NCBI GenBank assembly: GCA_022559985.1
Contig: JAFJTR010000024.1
Location: 124,001 to 188,000 of the forward strand
Origin: Parastagonospora avenae f. sp. tritici 18332-5
Taxonomy: Eukaryota > Ascomycota > Dothideomycetes > Pleosporales > Phaeosphaeriaceae
Length of the DNA: 64,000 bases
Direction of reading: 5' to 3'
Part shown: positions 20,101 to 31,369 of the stretch, one piece after another
How positions within the stretch are numbered: the stretch's first letter is position 1
Layout: each line of letters begins with the position of its first letter
Position numbers and translations under genes: made by a program
Notes under the pieces: model-generated
The model's database searches: none
What the model was told of the DNA's origin: nothing
The model's input: only the letters and a program-made list of their open reading frames with translations

Positions 20101-22370
20101 ATCGACTGTCAACTCTGCCTAGGCGACTCGGTGAGCATTCACAGCGCATTGATGTTAGAGCGCAGCCTTGGTTCCCGCATCTGGGACGACAGTCCGCTAC
20201 AGATGAAGCAGATCGAAAGCATTGGTGTTGTGGGCGTGCGTAAGTTCGTCAACGCAGGTATCCGAAGCTTGGAAGATCTCGAGGCATGCGAGCCACATCG
20301 TATCGAAGCACTTATTGGTAGAAACCCACCTTATGGAATGAAGGTGCTCGAGACAGTGAAGGCTTTTCCGAAGTTACGCGTGTCGCTTCATGCGCAGCCC
20401 TCATCGGTAGGTGTTTCCCTAATCTCAATATACAGATACTAATATACTGAAGGCCATGAAGTTGGCGGACGGGGTCAAGATCCAGGTCAAAGCAGATATT
20501 GGCTTTATCAACGAGACCCCGCCACAGCGCTTCGCTGGAAAACTCGTGTATGTTTGTTTGTTAGCTGAGACTTCAGATGGACGGAAAGTTCACTTCGCCC
20601 GTATTAGGTTCGCCACCTCTTTGTACATGATTGAGCTTAACTAACGAACCTCAGTGGTCAAAGGCTTGGTCATGGCCAAAGCCTAGTTTTTCCTGCCCTT
20701 CTTACGGGTGCTGAGCAGAGCATCAACTGCTATGTAATGTGCGACAGCATTGGTGAGTCTCTACCAAGAAAGTTTTTCGCAATTGTTAATGTTGTCTAGC
20801 GGGCAGCCTGCGTGGCGCCACCGTGAAGCCACAGGTCGCCACTGCCATGTTCCCAGCACCAAAGCCACTCGAAGCTGATGACATACCACAACGATCGAAC
20901 ACTTCGAAACGACGAGCTGAGCCAAGCAAGCCTGTTCGCAAGAGATCAAATACTAGCGACGAATTCGGCGACGACGACATCGACGACGAAGCGCTTGTAA
21001 GGGCTACATGTGGCGATCTGCAATTCGAGCATATCGACAACTTTGCCAACCCCATGGACGCAATCACGCGCAAGAATACTGCCAAGAACAAAGCAGCACC
21101 CAAGGCGAAGAACCAAGCGAGGATTTCCAATATCAGCGCTGAGGATGACGAGCAAGAACCGGTGCAGCTTAGCAATGGTAAGTGGGCCTGCAAGCATCCT
21201 TGTAAAGACAAAAATGCATGCAAGCATCTCTGTTGCAAAGAAGGTATGGATAAACCGCCTAAGAAGCCTGCTGTAGCAAAACGTGCGGCAGTAGAGGAAG
21301 ATAGCCTTCGAACTGGACAAGCCGGGTCAAGCCGGACACCAAAAGTGACGCAAAGCAAACTCCAACTTGCGGTGTCTAAGCGGAAGACGTCTTCTACCAT
21401 GGATGAACTGGATCTGACACGGGAAGAGAAGAAAAAGAAAGCCAATTATGCTGTGAATGGACCGAGAGATTATCGCGACCTTCACCAACTCCACAAGACT
21501 GTCCAGAAGAAGGACCCGCCTTCCACACTTCACTCGGTCATGCATACAAAGCCTGCGTATTGTTACTCGCAGGGTGGTGACCACAGTCTTTCCTTCATGC
21601 AACAAGCTGGAGCAAATCACGCAGAAGATGCTAGCGATTATGGCGATGCTCATTTCGATGAGCTGTCTTCATACTTCGACGCAAACCACACCAGTCTCAC
21701 TCAGCACGATATGAGCGAGCTAGATGCCGGCATAGACTCAGTTGACTTGACTGACTCCCCTGCTACCGCCCCAGTTGTGTCCCGAAGGTCCGACACTTTC
21801 GGCGATGACGACTCGCTCCTCGGTGACGCCATGGTTGGCCTTGCAGACTCTCAAATTCTCCAAGAAACGAGTGAAACTAACGATGGCACAACACGGTTAT
21901 TTGAAGCCGAGCAGAACATGGGCTTCGAAAGCGGGTTCTACGATGACGACTTCCCAATGGAGATGTTCGACAATACGGCGGATGATAATCATCGCCATGC
22001 GCGTGAGAGCGTGACGGCAACAGCCGAAGTGCCTGTCGAGACTGTCGATGCCCCTCTTCATGCGAAACGCGCACCCTTCTACGACAGCACGAGCAGTCCG
22101 CGTCCTCGGCCGAATGACGTCAAACCTGACACCACTCTTCTCGGGGGATTGCAAGCGGATGAAGTGAAACAGCCTCAATTTAACATGTCTACCTCCCGCA
22201 ACACACAGAACAACAACGCTATAGCAGACGATGTCGAGGTGATGGACTTGCTTGGCATTTTCGACGATGAGCCGGCCAGAGAAGAGAAGGCGGTCCCTGA
22301 GGGGTTCAAGGATCTTGATCCATGGCTGTTTGAGGAGTTCGGAGATATCGTAGAGCTTGTTGAAGACTGA
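17167..22370 (+). CDS. HFM1: Meiotic ATP-dependent DNA helicase Hfm1/Mer3
   Basis: This is a Ski2-like superfamily 2 helicase that stabilises recombination intermediates and promotes interfering crossovers in meiosis. Exons: 17167-17359, 17466-17669, 17716-17760, 17810-19776, 19828-20406, 20453-20607, 20655-20752, 20800-22370, giving about 1603 residues. All junctions are GT-AG and keep the frame. The helicase motifs are all present: ASPTGSGKT (Walker A, near residue 310), IDEVHIL (near 417), ALSATVPNF, STLAVGVNLP and QMLGRAGRPQ. A Sec63-type region follows, with ILSAIAQASEF and NKSPSIRFSIP, conserved in Hfm1. The long C-terminal tail carries a cysteine cluster (WACKHPCKDKNACKHLCC) typical of fungal Hfm1 and probably zinc-binding. 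The N-terminal 270 residues are disordered and the extreme C-terminus is acidic. Presence of this gene suggests meiotic competence in the lineage. Confidence 0.9.
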
Positions 22371-23432
22371 GTGGGCGCAGGGGCAGCCTATTTCCACGAT
22401 GAGGGCGCGTGTTATCTTCCTGCTTCTAGGTCTGCAATGCTCGATTCGAATATGACATATTCCATGATTTTATGGTACCATGTAATCAAACCAGTCACTA
22501 GCGGTTCAATGGGCAAGGGTAAATTTCTAGGCTAAGAGTTGCACGTCGTAACAAATGGAAATCAAGATGACGCACCTAAAAGAATTTAAGGTGCACTGGC
22601 GACTACTCGAGTGGTTGAAACAAATTTCATCCCCTCATATAATTATGATTACATAAGAAACAACTACATAGCTACTGCGCAAAATTGTACCGGTACCTGT
22701 CGTGGAAGTGATAAGTCACCAACTGTATACAGGGTCTCTGCGTCGCTATCGAATACTGTATTCTGCTACCTATATTTGCTTTCCGTCGTAGTTGTAAATC
22801 TGCAGTTTTTAAAGCTAGACTGCGGCGGTTACTTGCACGCGTGGGGACTAGCTTCAATCTAAAATATCTCACGATCCGTCGTCCTTTCCACAGTTCACAT
22901 TCTTCTCCTTTCACGCCTTCGCTACCCAAATTATGCTCACCAGGGTCAAATATCTGCACAATGTACGCGTGTGGACACGCGTTACGCTTCAATTCAACTA
23001 CTTGCGACGTCACCCCTTTTCTGACGAACGCGAGCCGCTATACGACGTCGTGAGAAGAGACATGCGCGCTTCTTGGATGCCTCGTAGGTGCTCTGTCTCC
23101 GCGGAAATTGCAGAGTTCTCGACAGGTGTAATTACCACATGTCTCTGTACTATCGATATGGCTTGCTCGCCAAGGAGCTGAACTCACTTTTCCTTTCCAT
23201 CTAGCGGCAAGCTAGCTGATATACGTTAGTCCACTCGACTACATTCAGCCTCACATCGCCCGCGCCGAAGGTCCAGATGCAAGACCGCGGGTGGGCTCCT
23301 TTGATGTGTGGAAAGTCCTACTTGAGATCGATATATGACCCTGGTCCTCCCTACTTGGGGCAAACTTCGGTCACTCATTTCAGTTTCTAGCTAGCAGCTT
23401 TCACTCATTTTTCGTCTTGTAGTATATTTATA
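22371..23432. other. Intergenic, no gene seen
   Basis: About 1.1 kb of moderately AT-rich DNA between the helicase and the secreted-protein gene. Only short meaningless frames. It contains the upstream region of the chitin-binding protein gene, whose ATG is at 23433, preceded by a TATATTTATAAT stretch at about 23422. Confidence 0.5.
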
Positions 23433-25695
23433 ATGCCTAATCTATCTGCTTGGGTTTTTGTAGCCCTCGCTGTTGTCCAATTAGCACACGCAGCCCCACA
23501 AGGCATCAGCCGTTCCGCGCGCTGCGGTCCCTCTTTCGGACTCACTTGCAAAGGAAGTTCCTTTGGCAACTGCTGCTCAAAGTATGGGTACTGTGGCTCA
23601 ACAAGCAATCACTGCGACTCGAAAAACGGGTGCCAAACCGGTTGGGGATCTTGCTCGTCGGCATCCTCACTTGCGGCGACATCGAAGATCTCGAAGAATG
23701 GGAAATGTGGCGGTGGCAGTGGTGCGACTTGTCAAGGCTCGACTTACGGTAGCTGCTGCAGGTATGTGCTCGGGTTCCTCAAAAATAGGTGTGCACTAAC
23801 AGGTTTCCAGTCAGTACGGCTATTGTGGCTCGACAGCCGATTACTGCGGTACAAAGTGCAACCCACTGTTTGGAACATGCTCTACTTCGCTGTCTTCCAC
23901 TTTTGCGGTCTCATTATCACCTTCAGCACTCCCTTCTCCGGTGCTGGTTGTCTCCACCAACGCTCGCTGTGGTGATGTAAATGGGGCCTCGCCCAAAAGC
24001 ATGACATGCCGTGGATCAAAGTATGGTAGTTGTTGCAGCCAATACGGTTACTGGTATGTGTCAGATGTGTGCGCGCTCGTGATGATTCTGACCAGACTCA
24101 GTGGCAGTTCAAAAGACTATTGCAATGCTGGTTGTCAGTCAATGTTTGGTGATTGCAATGCAATATCACCTTCCTCTCCCTCGAAGTTGTCAACGCAGCC
24201 TGTTGTCTCATCTACAACTACACTGGCTGTGACCATAGTAACCTCCAGCACCACGCTTGCCAATTCGCTCAGCTCAGTTCCGTCAGCAGCTGTCACCGTT
24301 GTGAGCCAAACTTCCTCATCGACCGCCGTCTCGTTAGCCAGTGTGCTCTCTTCGCTCTCTACTGCTACACCCGTTCTTAGCACGATTACTTCTGCTTCAC
24401 CGAGCACTCCTGCCGTTCCATCCGAAACATTGAAATGCAAGGAGATAGGTCGCCTGAGAGATACAGAATTCCTGGCAAACATTGGTTTCACCAGGCAAGT
24501 CACCCTGGAACAATGCACAGCAACTTGTCTCGCGGCGCCCGCATGCACATATTTCATCTTCAGGAATGGAGCTGACTGTCTTCTCTTTGGCGGAAACGTC
24601 GCCACATCCGGACCTGTTGTCCCGAGTCCAGACTACAATTTGTACGAGAGAGGCTGCTTTGCTACAGTGGCTTCAAGTTCGACATATTTATCAACGACAT
24701 CCGTGATTCCCGCTACCTCGTCAAGCAGTCTTGAATCTCCGTCTGCATTGGCGACACCAGTTAGTCCGGAACCGCTTTGTGGGACATCAGGCTATCTCAC
24801 GAATCAATTGGAGGAGTATGAAAAGATTTACAACGGCGATGTACAAAAATGCGCTGAGCAGTGTCTGGGATCCGCGCGATGCACGTATTTTATCATTCAG
24901 TCTAGGAGGGTATGTCTGCTACATGACGACATCATCGTCCAGGCTGGTCCATTCGAACCATCCGGTCCCTACCTTTTCTACGAAAGGGCGTGCTTTGCTC
25001 CAGTGGCTTCGAGCTCGACACCTCTGCCGACAACAGACATGGTTCTCTCTACCTCGTCAAGCAGCTCTGAAGCTCCATCTGCTTCTCCGACACCTGCCGT
25101 CTCGGCTCCGCTCTGCGATGTGCGAGGATCTCCTGAACATGCGCAAAACATGTTCATAGGGGCATACCGAAGTGACGAAGTTGGAGCATGTTCATCCAGG
25201 TGCTTCACGAGTCCGGATTGCACCTACTTCATTCTCCAATCTGGTTCGTGTTCCTTGTACAAAGGCGTACTCGCTGAGGGTGGTCGGATCATTCCCAACA
25301 ACTACAATCGTCTGTACGAGAAGAATTGCTTCCAGACCGTGTCTTCGAGCTCCTCTGCATTTCCTTCGTCACCTCAAACAACCACAAGCTCGACTTCATC
25401 TGCCACGCCAATCAGCTCTACGCCAACTCCATCGACCCCTTCTGCGACCCCTTCTCCTACACCAACTGCCCTACGATGTAACGAACAAGGGTATCCCACC
25501 AGCAAGCTTGGCGCCGAAAACACCATTCCCATCTCCGAAGCTGAATTCTGTGGACGGATATGTCGCCTCACCTCGACGTGTACATATTTTGTTTTCAGCC
25601 CCAGCTTGTGCACACTGTTCAATGGCGTACCAGCGCCTGGCCCGTTTGTGCCTAATCCTGGCAGTATCCTATATGAGAAGGGCTGCTTCAAGTGA
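23433..25695 (+). CDS. Secreted multidomain protein: chitin-binding (CBM18/hevein) plus PAN-like repeats
   Basis: Predicted secreted protein of about 721 residues; exons 23433-23761, 23811-24053, 24102-25695. The signal peptide is MPNLSAWVFVALAVVQLAHA. Three hevein-type chitin-binding modules follow, each with the GxxCCSxYGYCG core: the first in exon 1 (CCSKYGYCGS), the second split by intron 1 (SCC joined to SQYGYCGS), the third split by intron 2 (CCSQYGYCGS joined to KDYCNAGC). A Ser/Thr-rich linker leads to four PAN/apple-like repeats near residues 300-378, 413-489, 526-602 and 647-721. Each has about six Cys, a CTYF(I/V) core and a Y-E-(R/K)-x-C-F ending, and they are joined by Ser/Thr linkers likely to be O-glycosylated. 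No catalytic domain is visible. By analogy it binds chitin in the fungus's own wall or shields it from host chitinases; this is inference. The first and last repeats diverge most. Confidence 0.82.
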
Positions 25696-26006
25696 TGTAG
25701 TGTACTGAGTGCAGGGGAGGTTGAAGGACAGCAATAAATTCGAATCGTACTTTGAATCAACGCCGGGAGCGTATGGATATCAAGTGACACGAAAAATGAT
25801 GGGATCCAGCTCGCGGGGTAATGCTATTCTTTGGCCCAGGTCAATTGCAAACACTATATGCTAGATTCTTGTTCTATCTTCGTGTATGCGCCTCCAAATT
25901 ATCAATATCATCACCATTCGCACAACGCAGCTACATCATGGATCCAGTTCACGAGGCACAGCAACATGATTGATTTTGTACAAGTGACTGCATTCAATTA
26001 TCTACC
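25696..26006. other. Intergenic, convergent 3' flanks
   Basis: About 310 bp between the ends of two convergent loci. No further gene seen. Confidence 0.5.
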
Positions 26007-27098
26007 TTATGACACTCGCTGTTTCTTGCTGGGATGCTCTACCACTTCGCGGACGATCCAATGCGGCAGTTCTTCCCATGGATGCTCTCCGGGTTCCTGG
26101 AGAGGGAGCCAGCCCAGGCATGTTTGGCCATCGATCTGGACCAATTTGGCGCATGCTCGGCTAGATTTTGTGCATTTGTAACATGCTGTGTCACCATCCT
26201 TGAGATCACATGATCCTTTGGTATGACTTATGACGTTGCATTGAACGCAATATGTTCCGGTGAATCTGTCGTCTCTTGCCGACAGTCTGGCAAACTCTTT
26301 CCACAGTTTGTTGCTCCTAGCAAGATCTCGAGCCAGAGACGCAACATGTTGTTGGACGTCTTCGTTGAGTCTGAAGCTGGTAACCATGCTCCTGCTTGCC
26401 GGTCACGGAAGTAAGAATTTGCAGTCTCCTGCTTCTCGAGCGCCTTATTACCAGATGATTTGATGATAAGCTTGGCCTGTGGCATTGTAGAATTCTTCTC
26501 AAAAACCTTGGAAGAAGCACTGGCCTGTGCTCGGTTGGAGTGTGGTCTAGCAACGGCCGACGATCTGTCATCTCGATCACCAGAGCCACTCTGCTCGGAC
26601 GCGTTCAGCGAACGTCGCTCGCGCGTGGAAGGTCGCTCTTCCATTTGTTCCGATCTTGGTGCACCGTGTCGACCATGTAAGTTATTCCGCTCGGGCATGG
26701 CCGGTTGTTGTTCTTCTGTGGGGAAGAAGTCTTCTCCATTGTCAAGCAAGGAAATCTCTTGTTGGTCACCCAAGCTATCCCGCTCGGTTATTGACGATTG
26801 TTGTTGCTCCATGGAGGAGAGGTCCCGGGCTCGGGAGTGGCCTTGCTGTTGTGCGAAGGCTGAAAGTACGGATCTTTCCAGCTCAGCTCGCTGTTTCTGA
26901 AGCGCTGCCTCGACACCATTCTTTCCTGTCAATGCTATGTTGGATCCGCAAATTACGGACGACTTCATCGTGAGCCTTATCCATGGTCAAATTGTGATTT
27001 ATCAGTGCGTTCTTCTCAGACAGTGCAAACTTGTCTTTGTCGTTCTTCCTGATGGTCCGAATTTGGGCTTCGTCCTCCTCTTTGGCCTTATTGTGTCT

Positions 27099-27197
27099 CT
27101 CATCGCATTCTGATGATGAGTGCATTTCTTTGGGTGTCTTTTGGAACCGCTCCTGGGTCCCGTCGTGTATCTCATCGCATTCTGATGAGGAGTGCAT
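27099..27197 (-). repeat. Direct repeat of 27 nt (HSSSECDE) in the coiled-coil gene
   Basis: Two 27-nt copies, 27099-27125 and 27171-27197, differing at one base, start points 72 nt apart. Both keep the same reading frame and encode MHSSSECDE, so a 24-codon segment has been duplicated. Confidence 0.8.
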
Positions 27198-27207
27198 GTT
27201 CCGCATC

Positions 27208-27260
27208 TCAGTCCGGAGGGTTCGGTTCTCAGTCCGAAGGGTCCGGTTCTCAGTTTGGAG
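27208..27260 (-). repeat. 21-nt minisatellite (ENRTLRT) in the coiled-coil gene
   Basis: Units at 27208-27228 and 27229-27249 plus a partial third to 27260. Each encodes a seven-residue ENRTLRT heptad, so unit number changes coiled-coil length without breaking the frame. Confidence 0.8.
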
Positions 27261-27626
27261 GTGTTTGATCTGGGCATTGAGACCTACTGTGTCTGTAGCC
27301 TGTGCCCGAGTATCGACCATCCGTTCGAGCGGCTGGAGCCGCTCAGTTAGTTGTGAGGTCCGTGATGCCTCAGAGTTGTTGCCGGCCTCGCCTGGCTCGG
27401 CTGCGTGGTTGTCGTCTTGCACCAGCGCTCGCCACGTCGAGTGTCGGTGCTGCCATTGCATGTGACCACATCTCAAATTATCCATTGAATTGTGGTGTTG
27501 AAGATACTGGGAGTGAGAGCAGGACGAGTTTCCAATATTCGACGCGTCGCGTGGGCCCTCCAGGGCTAGCAGATCAGGCAGGCACCACCAACCTGACCTC
27601 GAGCAGTCGGCACCCGAATCCGCCAA

Positions 27627-28615
27627 TCAGAGCCCGCTCTGCGATTGCGTGCAGGTGACGAGATTGGGAACCCTCACCGCGATTCAAGGCATCACATCCC
27701 TTTCGAGGTACAGACAGACACGTCTACAAGCCTTTCATATTTCGAGCGTTTCACGCCATCGAGAAGCTTAACAGTAACAATATTACTTCCTGCTAGCTGC
27801 GCAGAACGTGTTCTGGGAGTTTCTATGTATGAATGTGATGTAGGGCCATCTTGTTGTCAAGTCGAGTCCAGCAGATTAGAAGGCAGTACGGACCTACTGG
27901 AGCACATGTGCATACAAAGCTAAACCTTCAATGGCTGCCCAAGAAGAGGGTTTCCCCGACCAAATTGTACTGCGCGTCCTCCATCTTGCACCGTGGAAAT
28001 GTTCACAATGCGATCTAATTGGTTGCACGATATAGAAGTGTCTAGCTATGGATATGACGATCTTCGGGCAATGTAGCGATCAGCCCGTTACACGCAGCAA
28101 TTGATCGACATAGAACTGACAGCTTGAACTATCATATAGAGCGTCTCAGTATGACCTCTGAAGCCTTTTATATGGTCAAGTGGTAGGGTTGTGCTGCCGC
28201 TGGTATGCATGCAAGTATGACAGGGTGCCCTCCTTGTCCGTGATCAAGACGTGCGAATAGAGCTCACTAGAGTTTCGAAGCTGGAGTCGCCCATGCCTCC
28301 CCGAATGTCAAGATTCGTACACCATTAAGGGCCATTGAGGGTGCTCGACAAGGCACAAGCATGGGTGAAAGCAGTCCGTGTATAAACATTTATAAATGGC
28401 GATACCAAATTTCGTTCTTGAAAGAATGACATCCTCGTCGCAGTATATTTACGCAAACATTTTATTAGTCTGGGTGTTAGGTTCTCAAATTTCAAGAGAA
28501 GGAAGATGAAAGGGCTTGGGGTGCTCGGTCATAAGATGGAGATAACACTAGCGTCGAAGTCACCAAAATAGTTACCTAGGTACATCGCATCGTGTCTTCC
28601 CGTCCACGACTTTGA
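27627..28615. other. Intergenic, no gene seen
   Basis: About 1 kb without a supported gene. Sequence on the right serves as upstream region of the small three-exon gene. Confidence 0.45.
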
Positions 28616-29168
28616 ATGCTCTCTAGTCGTCGCGCTACTGACACCTACACGACCTCAGCCATGACCCGCAGGTCTTTAACAACAACGTCACTCGCGTGCC
28701 CTAGATCCTTCACCACGACCGCTCGTCTCCGCGCAACGAACGACAAACCCCCAGCGAAAAAGCCAAGCTCGCGACCCTCGCCGCGTCTTCACAAGGAACG
28801 CCAATCCAACAAGAATGCGAGTGATGATTAAGAACTAACCGTCTCTGAAACACTGATGGCCCAGTTCAATCCGAAGTCACCGCACTTCATACTAGGTTTC
28901 TTAATCCAAAACTCACGACTGAGCAACGTTCGAACAGCCTGTTCTGGTTCACAGTGGCCGCATTAATTACGGTTCTCACTGAGCCATTGATGACATCTAA
29001 GGAGCCAGGGGAGTGGTTCCCGAGTCAGGAGGCGTACATTGCAGATTTTGTACGTTGCAAGCACTACGAGGGTAGAGGGTGATGGCTGATATGTTTGAGT
29101 AGATAACGTCCACCGTCATCAAATCACGCAACGAACAAGACAAGGGGTCACCGACAGCTGGCTCATAA
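28616..29168 (+). CDS. Small single-span membrane protein, possibly mitochondrial, three exons
   Basis: A short gene recoverable only by splicing: exons 28616-28820, 28865-29049 and 29103-29168, giving 151 residues (136 if the Met at 28661 is used). Intron 1 is 44 nt with a CTAAC branch site and CCAG end; intron 2 is 53 nt with GTACGT and GAGTAG. The N-terminus is rich in Arg, Ser and Thr with no acid residues for about 40 positions (MTRRSLTTTSLACPRSF), which looks like a mitochondrial presequence. One hydrophobic segment (NSLFWFTVAALITVLTE) follows in exon 2, then a conserved-looking PGEWFPSQEAYIADF. I do not recognise the family. The phase agreement of all three exons and the canonical splice sites are the support. 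It might be an inner-membrane assembly factor, but that is a guess. Confidence 0.55.
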
Positions 29169-29573
29169 TCGGAGGAAGCATGGCCCAGCGCATCCACTAT
29201 GCCTGTCAGGAACATGGCGAGGGATGTGTCTCCCGATGGAGGGTTGGAGCTGGCAGTGTGTGATAAGACTACCCAGGTAGTTGATTGGATCACGTGGGTG
29301 CCTATTTAGGAACGATAAGGTTCTGTGCTGCCCTCCACGAGCAGCCCACAATCTCACGTCGATTCCCTCACTGGGAAGAAACGGCTACTCGAGTTGTTAC
29401 CGGAACACGGATGTTCTACACACTATACATCTCTCTTGCGCTCCAGTACATTCCACCGACATCGAAACCGCCAGGCCTTATCCTCTACCTCCCGATGGAA
29501 TCGGCGACTGTGCACGCCGTTGTTGGAGCCGGTGCTCTGCATCTGTCCTGTCCAAAGGCCCGAAAATGTTTCC
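29169..29573. other. Intergenic, convergent 3' flanks
   Basis: About 400 bp between convergent genes; nothing recognised. Confidence 0.5.
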
Positions 29574-30717
29574 CTAAAGCCGTTTGATCGGCTCTTTGGC
29601 GACGGACCCGACACCTCCGCCTCGTGTCATGTACCAGCAGATCCAGGTGATCCAGCAAAAGATCACATCAAAGCCAACGCTGCTAACCGCTGGATGCTCG
29701 AGGAGTGCATTCTGGATTCCTACGAATCCGCCATAGGATACAGCCGCATAGGTTGTCTTCACCATCATGAGGGCAGCGTTGCCAAGGGTCAAAGCCCACA
29801 TGTAGCCAGACACCTTGGCGTCAAAGGCCACACCGTTCTCTGGGAACCACTGTTCTGGAACTAGTGCACGTGTGAAGGGCGCGACGAGAAGCGCAACATG
29901 GGGTATCAGTAGGACGGGCATAAAGTCGGTAGAGTGGTGCCAGTAGTGCTCATCTGCAAGAAGATATGCCGGGATCGTGGTCGCAAGAACCGAGACCAGA
30001 TTGAGGAGCCATGGGCCCAGCCAGCTCGATCGCTGGGGGTTCGTAGATGACACTGAGGGCGTTGATGGGCTCAATATCAACGTAAGGAGGAACAAATTGG
30101 TTGCGAAACTGATCGCCACGATCTGCCCAAGAAGCATGAAAGCCCAAGTGTACTTGATGTTCCGTCTGACGCCTATAATCATCAGCTTTCAACATGCACG
30201 CCATTCAACATGTAAGCTTACCTCTCTGTTCCATATACAGACCAAGCCCCAATGCAAAGAAGAAGATCTGGTGGCTCCACCAATACCGCGCGTTGCCTAC
30301 CACTACCAGCTCCCATGCTTCATGGAACAGACTGGTTTCCCTCAACCAGAGTCCCCAATGTCTGTGATGCGGATCAAGTTCATAGTAGCTCCGCCACATC
30401 AACCATGTCTTGTAGCTCACGTTGAAGTACTGGATCATAAATCCCCATGTTGTCAGCAGACTTCCAGCTGCAAGTGCACTAAACAGCCACACCTGCTTCC
30501 TGGGCGGCGGAGTTAGGATAGTCGACTTCTTCAGAACAGCATTCTTCTTGATGATCCTCTGAATTATGAATACTGATACGCTGAAACAAGTCAACATGTA
30601 CGAGAAGAAGATCAGATATGGTCGCGTATTGGTGTCCGCGCCATCGGGAGGAGGTGTGCGATTCATGTAGCGCTGAGGAATGGCGTAGCCAGGTGGGCCG
30701 AAACTAGGAGGCGCCAT
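29574..30717 (-). CDS. Conserved-looking polytopic membrane protein of unknown function
   Basis: Two exons, 30717-30222 and 30172-29574, joined by a 49-nt GTAAGC...TATAG intron, give 364 residues. The protein has a short proline-rich N-terminus (MAPPSFGPPGYAIPQ) and about seven to nine hydrophobic segments, for example YLIFFSYMLTCFSVSVFII, VWLFSALAAGSLLTTWGFMI, HQIFFFALGLGLYM, AFMLLGQIVAISFATNLFLL, FMPVLLIPHVALLVAPF and FDVIFCWITWICWYM. Aromatic-rich loops (YKTWLMWRSYYELDPHHRHWG; NARYWWSHQ) between segments are unusual and may mark the function. I recognise no named family and see no transporter or enzyme signature. No signal peptide is apparent. The gene is divergent from the Avt transporter with 652 bp between starts. 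Confidence 0.72.
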
Positions 30718-31369
30718 GGTGAGGTTGTCTTCGGATGATTATCAATGTGTGGCATTACGTACGTTGTCAATTGTCGAGCTCTTATGTACGAGCTGATGCG
30801 TGATGAGTTGAAAACGTGTTCCCTGCGGGCTAAAGGCTCGATTTGCTGTGCCGGTAATGTGCATTGATTAAAAACACATTCTGATATCAGGCGTTCAATC
30901 TTCAGGGTTCGGCATGGGAACTGTCGGTAAGGCGCCAATCAGCGTCGTGGCGGTGTGATTGCGGAAGGAAGACATCACGTGTGTGGGGATAGGGCCCACG
31001 TGGTTGCGCCGCCAAGCGCCTCTATCCACCAGTTGCATCATTGCGGGTTCTAGGAGGTTCTGGTCTTCAGCATTAAGCTTCCTTGAATTTCTCCACGACC
31101 TTCGAAAACTATTCCCTTCATACCTCGCGTCAACATCCAATCTGTTTGCTTGTGTTCTCATCAGTTGCAACTGTCAAACTTGAAACTACCTAGCGTTGTG
31201 ATGTCAGACACACGGACCCCTTTGAAGTTTTGCTGAGCACGTTCATTGGTTGTCACTTCAACCTCACCGCCCAATACAACAGCCCGATCGTGCAGTCCTC
31301 TTCTCTTAAAGCCTCTCGCTGTAGCTTTCCCGACAGACTTTGCGGAATTTTCGAATATAGGTCGCAATT
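30718..31369. promoter_or_regulatory. Divergent promoter region, membrane protein / Avt transporter
   Basis: 652 bp between head-to-head starts. A CACGTG box occurs at about 30998. No other element recognised. Confidence 0.45.

Larger units (their letters stand above)
26007..27626 (-). pseudogene. Unrecognised coiled-coil protein with C-terminal cysteine cluster, frame broken once
   Basis: I do not recognise this gene. Exon 1 (27626-26957) starts MADSGADCS and contains a Glu/Arg/Lys-rich coiled coil with internal repeats (ENRTLRT twice; HSSSECDE twice). A 52-nt GTAATT...GGCAG intron (26956-26905) joins it in frame to a Gln/Ser/Arg-rich middle part (QKQRAELERSVLSAF). A one-base frame change is then needed near 26385-26420; I found no splice pair that supplies it. 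The last part (ending at 26007) contains NEDVQQHVASLARDLARS and a cysteine cluster CVQC...CDLKDGDTACYKCTKSSRAC, which could bind zinc. The cluster has the look of fungal lineage-specific proteins, but no known family is claimed. Either this copy is a young pseudogene or the assembly has an indel. Confidence 0.42.

Noticed and set aside
26905..26995. A 38-nt GT-AG intron in the coiled-coil gene
   Set aside because: Too short and leads into the wrong frame; the 52-nt GTAATT...GGCAG pair (26956-26905) joins correctly.
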